Assembly (NCBI RefSeq): GCF_958979055.1 | Contig: NC_084886.1 | Location: 5,661,001 to 5,725,000, forward strand | Source: Alnus glutinosa | Lineage: Eukaryota; Streptophyta; Magnoliopsida; Fagales; Betulaceae | DNA: 64,000 nt | Reading direction: 5' to 3' | Shown here: positions 25,652 through 36,600 of the stretch, in pieces | Layout of the letters: every line of letters begins with the position of its first letter | How positions within the stretch are numbered: position 1 is the stretch's first letter | Made by a program: the position numbers and the translations under genes | Notes under the pieces: model-generated | What the model saw: only the letters and a program-made list of their open reading frames with translations | Database searches by the model: none | Told to the model about the DNA's origin: nothing

Positions 25652-27599
25652 CTCAGGGCATCTCCCCCCACTCAATCACTGCCATGGACCATCAAGAATT
25701 AATTTTTAACCATTTAGATTTTTTTTTATTATTTTTTTTATTTTCTAATAAAATGAGAAAAAGGGTTGCCCGACAGATTCTTATCACTTAATTTGGATCC
25801 GAACTAAAAGAAAAAAAATAGGGATCCTTTGGCGAGGTCAATTTTATTATATTAATTGTGAAGGAGCCTAAATTGTGTTTATCTAATTGACATCGCAGTG
25901 AAAGACGGACATGGGTGGAATCATTCCGAAGCCAAGCCACCCTTTTTGGTTAAGATAACAACCGTCTTTGAAGAACCCTTTTTGGTTAAACTTAAACGTA
26001 ATTAATTAATTATTGGAGGTTATGTTTAAACGTCAAGTAATTGTATGAGTCGTTGACTTCATAACTGCTGCGGTTTTAAACGCCATATTTTAATTTAATC
26101 GGAAACTGGAAGCGGAAGCCAGAAGACTGATGATAGGACTCAGGAGAAGGAGACGAAGGATGAAAGAAGAAATGATAAGCCTTAGTTTGGTACTTTGGTT
26201 AAGACTTAATTATTTGCTTCCGACGAATATGAAGAAAACAACTCACTAACTGCTGTCAAAATTAATATTTTATGCCTTATAGCTGGTTCAAAAAAGATGG
26301 ATAGTAAATTTATTTATTTATTTTACTATGTTTCTAGCTAGCTTGGTTCGTGTAAGTAATTAACATGTTAAAAATTCCAAGTCGCTATCATGGTTACCAT
26401 CTAGATTTGGCAACGATTTGATGTGAATTGCCCACCAATAATTTCAACAACGTCTAAATCATGTGTGAAAGCATCTAGTGCGCGCTCAACCATTTTGTGT
26501 TTCTTTTTCCGCCCACAAAAATATTAAATTTCAAACTAGTTGCTTCTCACGTGGTTGACTATATATACTACAACTTCTGGCCTCACTATAGAAAATAGTG
26601 CTATTTGTATTTGGTGCTACAGCCAACATATCAAGGTCCCCCAAGTCTTGATTTTAGGACTAAATTTTGTACAACTATCAGGGTTTTCCCTTACCTTTTT
26701 TTTTTTATTATTTTTTTTTTTATTTTTTATTTTTATTTTTTTTAAGTAGGTTTTCCCAATATTATCATCTAGATTTATGACTCCAAATTATTGTACCTTA
26801 GGAGATTCTAGACGAAAATAATGAAGAGGAAAGTCTTGTCGGTAGACAAAGTTTTCCTCTAAATTAAACTGAAATAATTTTTTTTTTTTTTAATTTAATC
26901 TATTAAATTAACATGTGTTTAAAATGCATGTGAAAATTACATTAAAATAGATGTGATTTTTTAGAAATACTCTTAAGTAAAATATACCAAATTAAAGGAA
27001 ATTCTTCTGACCCAAATTAAAAAGAAGACTTTTTTTTTTTTCTTTTCCATTTTCAATTATAAAGTTTAATTTCGATCGAACCTTCTAATTTTCTTCAAAT
27101 TTAGGAAATAAATCTATTTTTTTATTTCTCTATCTAAATATATTCAACAATATAAGTTTTTACTTACCCTTATATTTTTTTACAAAATTTCAACACAGTT
27201 TTCAATCAAAGACAAAGAAACGAGAGATGAGGGAGAAGAGAGTATAACACTGTAACCGTAGCATTTTCCTAATGCTTAAGGAACTGATATAATAATATAT
27301 GTTGTAGATGGTTTTTTTGTTTAGTCACCGAAATTATTGTTGCCCCCAAATTTTGATGACTGAGGAGTGATCATCGCTAGAAGACCATGCAGTGAGAGTT
27401 GATTTAATTTTGGTAGACAGTGGAAGAATTGGATTATGATGAGCTGTGTGATTTTGAGAAAAGGTAGATGTTGCTTTCGTCGGAGAGAATTATACAAAGG
27501 AGGTGGATATATTTACAACTTGTTCAACACCTCGCTTTCTTTTCATGGACCCTCGGGCATTAATAATTGTATTCGCACCAAACCCCCATCAAGGAAGCA

Positions 27600-27751
27600 A
27601 ATTTAGCCGGTAGGCCATGAAAGCCTGACAGCGTCCACTCCCAAGAGATTTGACCCGCCCACCTTCGTGTAAAAGTCACAATTATCTGACCCGTTCAAAA
27701 GCAAGAGTTGGACCGATTGTGCGCTGTGCCAATTTAGCCAGTAGGCCATGA
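27600..27751. repeat. 21-bp direct repeat pair flanking about 110 bp
   Basis: AATTTAGCCGGTAGGCCATG-A at 27600-27620 recurs as AATTTAGCCAGTAGGCCATG-A at 27731-27751 (20 of 21 identical). The 110 bp between has no obvious inverted ends. It may be a target duplication of a small SINE-like insertion or a local duplication. Confidence 0.5.
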
Positions 27752-28247
27752 TCATGCTATCGTCACTCTGACTTGCACACACACACTGCACACATCCAAT
27801 TTTACGTAATCATCATATGGTGGACTCTTGCTTGTGTCGGTTTTCCATCATTATTGTTTGGACGGGATATTTTATCACTTTTTTAATTTCCGGAAAACTG
27901 AGACCAAATGAGGCCCAAACAAACTGTTTTAACGACTCAAGAAAAGATTCCCCCTTCACATTTCACAGAAGTGGAAAAGACAACAGTGTATGGGCTTGTG
28001 GGAATTTTTCAGTCCAAGCCTCTTTTTGAAGATTATCCTATATTTCCACTGTCCATCTCTAAATGGTATCTGCCATTTATGTTCAAACAAAAAGCGATAT
28101 AAAATTATTACAGATGGGGAACCTCCTCTGCCTCCTGCGCACGCACTACTGCTCTTAACCATCGACAGAAATAAACTACTTTCAAAACATTCTTCCAAAA
28201 CTATCTTCCAAGTGTGGATGCCTAATAATTTTTTCTCGGTAGATTTC

Positions 28248-31200
28248 TTAGACGGCAGAACCAAAAAGGCTCCAGTCATTAACTTTGAAGCTGGAGACTG
28301 CGAGTTTAAAAACCTCAGCCATTGGCATACATCCAGTTTGTGTGGCAGGAACAGCAGAACCAGCACCGACTGTGCTGGCACTTTCACTCAAAGGGCTGCA
28401 ACCGCAAGAACATAACAGCGTAAGTGTCATAGAGATACTTTAAGTGACAAATTTTAAGCCATCTGTTTCCAGACGTATGTTACAAAATAACATATAAGTA
28501 AATTATTTTTTAGCTTTTGGCAAACAGGAGTGACAATGAGGGAGTTACGGTCTGTATTGCTAGTTAAATTTTACCGACTTTACTCTTGGAAAGTTGCTAG
28601 CAATAAAGCAACATAAGTTTACCATCTACAAAGCCTCAGGGAAGATTTCCATAACTTAACTGTTCCAGGTAGTTATAACAATTAGAAAGGGGAAGCCACA
28701 CACTTTAAGTTGTTGCTTTCAGATGCTTAATGTTACAACTATTAGCAGTGAAGATAACTCCCACATCAGATGGTTAGTTCTATCTGATAAGTGCATTCTA
28801 CTTATTTACGTCTCTCTCTATCTCCCTGAATGTGCATGTAGTAAATGGAACTAGGCTATCTATTAATGAGAAGAGAATTCCATTGTTGTGTAAAGAAAGA
28901 TGAACACACAGTAAATGTGTGTGTGTGTTGCGTAAAGGAAGATGAACATGCAGTAAATGTGTGTGTGCACGCGCACACATGCAAGCATGTCATTTATGAT
29001 AACCAGTAAATGAAGATCCATCAGTAAAATATTTCAGTAAGTCACGAAATTCATCTGATTTATGGAAACTTGTTCCTGATACCTACTTTATATGAATGGG
29101 CTCATATGCAGAAATTAGCACATCAGTATCAACTTCCCTTAGACGCAGATTTGCCAAGTAAACCTGCAGAAATAGAATAGTAGACTCTACTTAGCATTTG
29201 GAAACTTCTTAAAGATTGTAGAGGAAAAAGAAAAAGAACAGAATTACCCTAACAATGTTTTGTGCTTCCCTTCCTTGCCTTCCCTTAGAAATGGCCTATG
29301 CATAAGCATAAATAGGTTAGAAAAAGGAGAGAGAGAGAGAGATTCTAAAAACTTTATATAACAATTTCTATGTTATTTTTTTTCTAAAGAAGCTACTGGC
29401 CATTAATTAGAGATAACTGACTACTGAAATTTTCTTAAAGTTTTATTCCTAATCTAGTTATCAGAAAGATTTCTTTCCAATTCTTTAAAAGGGATTTTTT
29501 TTTTTTTTTTTTAATAAGTAATTCTTTAAAAGGCTGTTAGAGTACCATCATGCAAATGGACAAACAATTTAGTGCTCAAGCATTTAATATACCATCATAC
29601 TAGCTCCCATATTTTTCAGAAAAGAAGGCAAAGTAAATTTCCCTGCTCATCACAATGGATACTAAAACAAATCATTTGGCCAAAAAAACTTTATAACCAA
29701 TTAGGAGAAAAAGCTCTATGAAGTAAAAGTCCAATCCGAAGGGAAATTTGTTGAACACTGTAATAGAGTATTCACTAACAGGATATTTGTATTTCAGTAA
29801 CCATATGAAGCAAAACCTTGGACAGGTTTTAGTTATATCACCCCCAATTATGTCTAAACATGCACTGTGATTGACCATTGAAAGGATAGTCAGAGGTCCA
29901 GCCAAAATCACAATAAGAAAACCCATAGGGTACATGCCCATGCCTGTGTACCACTGGCAAAGCTTACACTTTCCAAAGAATCAGACCCCAAAAGATCCTT
30001 AACTTCAGGTTAATTGATACGCCGACCAACCAAACTTACATTATGATTTCCATCCTGTTAGAAAGAAAAGGAACAAGTGTACCTATTCTTGAAGGTGATG
30101 AAGTGTCCCTATGAATGGTCTTATGGTGAGGTGTCCATATTCCAGAATATTGTATTCATTCCTATACATCAACGGATTGTGAGGGCCACAAATATAGAAT
30201 TGGAGCCTCTCTATTTTGTTCGTAACACATCCACAACTTTGGACAGGCTAAAAACATATAGGTAACAATCAGAGCTCATTTAATTAACAGAGTGTTTAGT
30301 GTCACTAAACAGGTGCTAAACTACCAAAAATGCAGCCATTGCTAATGAATTTACGCCTAGTATTTGTCATTACTTGAGCGATTTCATCTATCAGAGATTT
30401 GCCACTACAGTCTGTCATTTATGAAAGTAAGAGGCCAAGAAGCATTCGTAATTCATTACCCACATTATTCTCAAAGAGAAAGGGCATCACTTGGAAGATA
30501 ATAGCACATTAGAGAGTAAGATTAAGTCAGTAAGCAAAAGGAGATATTAACCAGGTATGCAATAGTTAAGGCATTTACCGTCTGGCCAACCGCAGTTGTG
30601 ACGACAGCAGGTATGTTTCTGTAACACAATCCAGGGGCCTCAATCACACCAGATTGCTCAATCACCTGGATCAAACAGAAGCTGACTATAACCACAGACT
30701 CACAAATCAGTTCCTAAATCAAATTTCTTCAACAGTGGAAATTCAAACATGCCCAAGCTCTCTTTTGAATATGGGAGAAAATCTAAAACCTCAAACCATT
30801 CTCAGAACCCAAAAAAAACAAAAGAGGGATATGAAAGTAAGAATGAGATTTACCACGTCTCCTTCAGCTTCCTGTTCGTTGGCAAGGTCTTGAAGAAACC
30901 AGACAGCACTCCCATCGTCTCCAACATCATGCTTGAACTCTAAGAACTCAAAGATCAGGCTCTCGTCCCGGGTAGGGTCCACATACGCCTCCTTTAACCC
31001 ATCACAAAACACTTAAATCAAAGCATGTCTGGGAAAAATATTTTCTAAAAAAAAAACGAAACGGTTTAAGCATAAACCAACCTGATGATCAGGGACCTGC
31101 CGAACATTGCTCACGTCCTGTAATTTTGGATACCCAAAAGTTATTCGGCAACCCCAAATTCCAAAATTGGAAACAAAATTAAAACGACACATATTACAAC

Positions 31201-31301
31201 CCCCAAATAGCAGGAAAACGACTAACCTGGAATCTATTAGGGAATGTACTAGATATTGCGCCACCGAACAGCGGGCGCTCCGAATAAAAATCAGTAGTCA
31301 T
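28248..31301 (-). CDS. MOG1: MOG1 homologue, Ran GTPase-binding protein
   Basis: Seven exons on the minus strand: 31227-31301, 31082-31117, 30854-30991, 30579-30665, 29248-29295, 29087-29163 and 28248-28395. GT-AG junctions throughout; phases close to 202 residues, the normal length. It starts MTTDFYSERPLFGGAIS, followed by the hallmark DVSNVRQVPDHQEAYVDP, the acidic FEFLEFKHDVGDDG, then SKGRQGREAQNIVRVYLANLRL and a conserved end GCMPMAEVFKLAVSSF. MOG1 folds like PsbP, binds nuclear Ran and promotes GTP release, so it acts in nucleocytoplasmic transport. The family is certain from sequence. Intron 6 carries a duplicated GT-rich minisatellite (28888-28977). It is divergent from CUL3, 2.35 kb away. 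Confidence 0.96.
28888..28977. repeat. Duplicated minisatellite in MOG1 intron 6
   Basis: 'gtaaagaaagatgaacacac' plus 'agtaaatgtgtgtg' is repeated as 'gtaaaggaagatgaacatgc' plus 'agtaaatgtgtgtg', about 42 bp apart. It ends in an alternating GT/GC stretch that could form Z-type DNA. Confidence 0.8.
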
Positions 31302-31661
31302 TCTTTGCCGACTAAAAAAGAACCTAAAAAGCCATTTCAGCCAAACACAGTCCTTTAGAAATCCCCAAAATCGAATTCCACTGACGGCGTAAAGGAGATG
31401 AATTGGAAAGGGAATTGAAGTGAGAAGAAACGAGCGGAAAAGTGTAAGATGCGGATGAATACTGACTCACTGAGAGTACGAACCGTACCTGTGATAAGCG
31501 CAAATGAAAGAGGCTCCAGTTTCTGAAATTCGCGGGTTGTGTTCGTGTTTAATATATGCCTCCATTTAGCGTCATAGAAACGCTAAATGGAAAAGTGGAA
31601 ATTAATATCAGACAAGTTGAGAATTATAAATCTTCTATTTTAAACGGTATTTTGTATTTTA

Positions 31662-31710
<49 letters not shown>

Positions 31711-32105
31711 TTGAAATCTTCACATTTTCTTGTTATGAGCCTAATAGTTTTCTTTTAGCAAAGATATAGCAAAATTGCAATGCTGATTAAGCTCAATCCG
31801 TTGATAACGTTACTAATACTGTGTTCAGGTTGGATATGGTGCTGGCATAAGGACATGAAAATATGAATTTAGTGCCATATTTAGCAATGTATGTGATGCG
31901 ACGATGTAACGTGATAAATATATAAATACACCATTTCATTTAAGATGGAGAAGATTTTTAACCTTTAATTATCTAACTGTATTCCATGTATAAAATCTTG
32001 ACTTTCTTTGAGAACAGGATTTGAGGAAATTGAGCGCTGGAACACTCTATTCATGGTCGCGGGAAAATGATTCATGAAGGGAGAATTGATGTTCAAAAAT
32101 TAATA

Positions 32106-32667
32106 CAACGTTTGGTTTGCGGAATGGCTATTCCATTAGAAAAATGAATAGTTATTATTAGGAATAGAAGGTGGCGGAATGAAAAGGTTATTCCTAATAT
32201 TTAGTTTGGTAAGAACACATATATTTTAATTGGAATTCAATCAAAATTACTAAAAAAACACATTTTTTTAAAAAAAAAATTAAAAGAAAAAATCAAATTA
32301 TTATAATAATAATAATAAATAAAAAAACCATGGGTAGCCGTGGCCACCCCCGAAGCCAATCCAGAGCGGCTGCCGGGTGGCCGGCTAGCTAGTTAAGGGT
32401 TTGGTCTTTTTCTTCTTTTTTTTTTTAATTTATTTTTTTTATAAATAAAATATAAAATAAATTGGTTGTTCTGGAAAATATTGCACTTACCCCAAGGAAT
32501 AGCTATTCCTCTCATTTTTAAGAGGAATACGTATTCCTCTTCGTAAAGGAATAAGTATTCCAATAACCTATTCCAAGGAATAGACCCCTACCAAACAAAA
32601 GAATGACTATTCCATAGGAATAGCTATTCCATTTCAGGGGTCTATTCCGTAAACCAAACGAGGCCTA
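32106..32667. repeat. MITE-like element rich in GGAATAG / CTATTCC motifs
   Basis: The left end is CGTTTGGTTTGCGGAATGGC and the right end in reverse is CGTTTGGTTTACGGAATAGA. Inside, GGAATA(G/A) and TATTCC recur many times in both orientations ('aatagctattcc', 'aatacgtattcc', 'aataagtattcc'). A G/C-rich insert with 'gtggccacccc' lies at 32332-32390. Confidence 0.65.
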
Positions 32668-32740
32668 AAAAAACGAATGGGGGGAATTGATGTTCAGGCT
32701 TCAGCTGTTTTGTCTAGAGGGCTGGGGCTTTTTTTTTTAA

Positions 32741-32984
32741 GGGCCTGTTTGGCAAGAGTAAAAAAAATTTCCCCTCCTCCTCACTTATTCAAAAAACAAT
32801 TAACTTTAAAACATTTTAATTTTATATCACATCAATAATTTTTTATTATTATTTAAATAAAAAAATTGACTACAATAATTTTTTTTTTTTTTCACTTTTC
32901 TATGAAAATTCTTTTTACTTTATATCACTTCTATCACTTCCAACTCCCACTACTAACTCTCATTCCCTTACCAAACAAGGCCTA
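32741..32984. repeat. hAT-like MITE, ends GGCCTGTTTGG
   Basis: The left end is GGGCCTGTTTGGCAAGAG and the right end in reverse is AGGCCTTGTTTGGTAAGGG. The inside is AT-rich with no coding capacity. Confidence 0.6.
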
Positions 32985-33363
32985 GTTATTTTTTACTGTG
33001 CAACTAAATTAAAAAAAAAAAAAAGAAAAAAAAAAAGAAGAAGTTATTTTGTAGGAGTGTATTTCGCAAACCACAGTAGGCCTTAGACAGTTTAACAAGA
33101 GTTACGGGGCCTAAAGCCCATAGGCTAGGATAGCTTAAATTTCAGAAAATCCCAATCCTAAAAAGGCTAAAGATGACTAGATGAGACCCTCGAAACGCAA
33201 AACTCCATAGAAACGTTTCGAAAGTTTCGTATAAAAACAAATGAAAGCCAACCTTCATCTCGCCCAGCGCCAGCGGTATCCAAAACCAACCCCAAAAGAA
33301 AACGAGAAAAAAGAAAAGAAAAGGAGAAGCATACTCTTGCTTCCTTAGCCTTGTTTACCTCTT

Positions 33364-33567
33364 ATGTACGTCAAAATCCCCCACAATTTATTAACCGTCC
33401 AATCATCCATTTCGATCAGTTCATTTCCCTCCAACCAAAACTGTCCCGGTAAATTCCCGGTCTCCGGTCTCCGGTCTCCCATCAACTCCAATATCCTCAC
33501 CTGCTTACAATCTGTATTAAATTTTCGTTTCATCGATCTGAAAAATCCCCGGTTTCGGACCCGATGA
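33364..33567 (+). promoter_or_regulatory. Possible upstream reading frame in the CUL3 leader
   Basis: An ATG at 33364 opens 67 codons that close at 33567, 82 bp before the CUL3 start codon. If transcription starts upstream of 33364 this frame would be met first and could damp translation. The transcription start is not known, so this is inference. Confidence 0.3.
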
Positions 33568-33649
33568 ATTCCATTTCGGTTTCCGGCTCTTAGATTCGGA
33601 GTTTCTCTTTCGGATTTGGATTGGAAGGGAATAGAAGGAGAAGAATAAG

Positions 33650-36600
33650 ATGAGCAATCAGAAGAAGAGGAATTTTCAGATAGAGGCGTTCAAGCACCGG
33701 GTGGTGGTGGATCCGAAATACTCCGAGAAGACCTGGAAGATTCTGGAGCATGCAATCCACGAGATTTACAATCATAATGCTAGTGGCCTCAGCTTCGAAG
33801 AGCTTTACAGGTTTTGCTCTCGCTCTCTTCCTTTGCCTTCTTCATCAATTATTGTTATCAACGACGCCGTCGTATTGAATTTACGTGCGCATTTATTTGG
33901 TTAGTTAGAGAGGCGTGTTTGATTTCCATTTAGGTTGCATTTGAAATTGCGATTTATAAAACAAGTTTGATTTTAAACCAAATCAAAGAAAATGAACCGT
34001 TTGAAAATTGTGTTTTTAAAAAATTGTAATTTAAAAAGGAAGAAAAATGTTTATTCAAATCGCAGGCAATGAGGTATTTTTTTTAAAACGCAGTATTTTA
34101 AAAGGCTAACCTGCGATTTTAAATGCCAAACTGTGATTTTGTCAAACGCTTAACTGTATTTTTGAAAATCACCTTTTTAAATCACACATTTTAAAATCGC
34201 AAACCTAAACGGACCCTTAGTGAACAACCTGGTTGACTATAGTTAATTTTGTCGTAGACTATTCAATTTCGCAATACATTTAGGTTGTATTGCAATTTAT
34301 AATATTGGAAATTTTGATTATACCTAAGAATTCGGAATCAGGATTTTCCCTTCGGTGTGTCTATTTAATAAAATAATAATATTTTTCACTAAATTATTTC
34401 ATTCAATGTAATGGTATATATTTAAGGTGGCAAAAGTCGCACAATTTAAGATGAGAAATATAAACTTACTTAAATATGAGAATTTTTTCTTTAACAATTA
34501 ACTGATTTTGGGTTTTTTTTTTTTTTTTTTGACCCAAAAAAGGAACAAATAACGGGGAAAAGAAAAGGAGAAACAAAAAAACAATTGCATCAACAGTCCC
34601 TTAGAAAAAAATAAATATCATGTTGCCCACATAAAATAAATAATTAATTATGAACTGAACTTGACATTTGATTTCCCTTAATCATATGGCTACACCAAAA
34701 CAATAAAGCACCTTTGCTGCTTAACTATTTAGTAAGTTTTGTGTTGTCTGTTAATGTGGTGTTGTTTGTGTGGAGGCTTAACAACCACAAGCTAAAAGTT
34801 AAGGTAGTCAACCTCACTAATAACTTGGCCAAAATAACACAATTGAATGAGATTTGTTGAGATTAGCTAAGAAGAAGAAGGAGGAGGAGGAGGAGGAGGA
34901 TCTTTGCAAATTGGATATTACGAAGGCTTTCGATCACATCAATTGGAAGTTTTTATTGTACTCAATAGTTCTAGAGGGCTGAGACAGGGTGATCTTCTTT
35001 CTCCCCTCCTGTTTATAATTGTCATGGAGGCTTTGAGCAAAATGCTCTCTGGTGTTGTTGATTGTGGTCGCCTCTCAGGCCTTTCAGTGGGTTCTAGGCC
35101 TACCGTGATCAACATTTCTCACTTGCTGTTTGCAAATGACATCTTGGTCTTCAGTGAGGCTAATCCTGACCATCTTCGCTATTCGCGTGTTCTCCAAGTT
35201 TGTTTTGAAGCTGTCTCTGGTTTAAAGGTCAATTTGGCTAAATCTCTCTTGGTCCCTATTGGCAATGTGGACAATGTTGCCGAGTTGGCTTCTATCTTGG
35301 GTTGCGGGACTTGCTCACTACTCTTGAAGTATCTTGGTATGCCGCTTGGGGCGCGGCACAAGGCTACATCTACTTGGGATGATATCATGGTTAATATGGA
35401 GCGTCGTTTGGCTAGTTGGCAAAGGTTGTATTTGTCCAAGGATGCCAGGGTTACCCTCATCAAGAGTACACTCTCCAACCTCCCTACGTATTTCTTGTCT
35501 CTCTTCTCCATTCCTACTCGTGTGGTCAACCGTTTTGAGAAGCTTCAAAGAGAATTTCTTTGTAGAGGGATAGGTGAAGAATTCAAATATCACTTGGTCA
35601 ATAGGACAAAGTTTGATCTCCGATCTCTGAGGGAGGATTGGGTATCAAAAACTTGAGGATTTCCAATCGAGCCCTCCTCGGCAAATGGCTATGGCGTTAT
35701 GGGTCTGAGCGAGATGCTTGGTGGAGAGTCGTGGTGGACTCTAAATATGGCAACCTTAGGGGCGGTTGGTGTTCTCTCGAGCCAACAGGTGCCTTTGGGG
35801 TGGGGGTATGGAAAAACATCAGGAAAGGCTAGATTTCATTATCTCGTTTCACTAGATTTGTTCCGGGGGATGGCTCCAGGATTAGTTTTTGGCATGATTT
35901 GTGGTGTGGAGACACAACGCTCAAAGAAGCTTTTCCAGCTTTATTTGGCATTGCTTGTCTTAAGGGCGCCGTTGTGGCGGACAATTTGGAGCTATTGGGT
36001 GACTCACTCCAGTGGAATGTGAGCTTCATCAGGGAGGCTCATGACTGGGAGGTGGATGCCTTTGCTTCTTTCTTTCAATTGCTTCACTCAGTCAAAGTGA
36101 ACTGAGACAATGAAGACAATTTGTGGTGGGTCCCCTCCAAAAAAGGAGTTTTCAAAGTCAAGACCTTCCTTTACTCCTTAACTAGCGCTGGTAGCAGTCG
36201 CTTCCCCTAGAAAAGTGTTTGGCGTACTCAAGCTCCTCCTAGGGCTGCTTTCTTTGTGTGGACTGCGGCACTCGGTAAGATACTCACCCATGACAACCTT
36301 AGGAAATGACACGTTATTGTGATCAACCGATGCTGCATGTTTAAGAAGACCGAGGAAATTGTGGATCATCTTCTTCTCCACTGTTACGTGGCTTCTGTCT
36401 TGTGGAATTCTCTCTTTAGCCATTTCGGGATGTCTTGGGTTATGTCTAGATGGTTTATTGACTTGCTTGCATGTTGGTGGTCATTTGGTAGATCAAGGAG
36501 TGCTGCTGTTTAGAAAATGGCGCCTATTTATATCTTTTAGTGCTTATGGTAAGAAAGAAACAATAGGAGTTTTGAAGACTTGGAAAGATTCTCGGATGAG

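Larger units (their letters stand above)
18837..28247. other. Long gene-poor, repeat-rich region between TCP15 and MOG1
   Basis: No convincing gene in 9.4 kb. It contains a long-TIR element (21081-21456), an LTR-like stretch (about 21650-22440) with a small hAT-like MITE in it, (AT)n tracts at 23537-23581 and 25410-25431, a 40-base T run near 24351-24387, a MITE (23836-24132), a hAT-like remnant (24781-25053), a GC-richer patch with a 72-codon frame (25433-25651) and a 21-bp direct repeat pair (27600/27731). A telomere-like 'cctaacccttaccctaaccc' sits at 19385-19404. Confidence 0.6.
31302..33649. other. Divergent MOG1/CUL3 intergenic region with two MITEs
   Basis: This holds the two leaders and promoters, a 45-base T run (about 31662-31703), and two inverted-repeat elements at 32106-32667 and 32741-32984. 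The CUL3 leader contains three copies of CCGGTCT (about 33458-33480) and a possible upstream frame (33364-33567). Confidence 0.6.
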
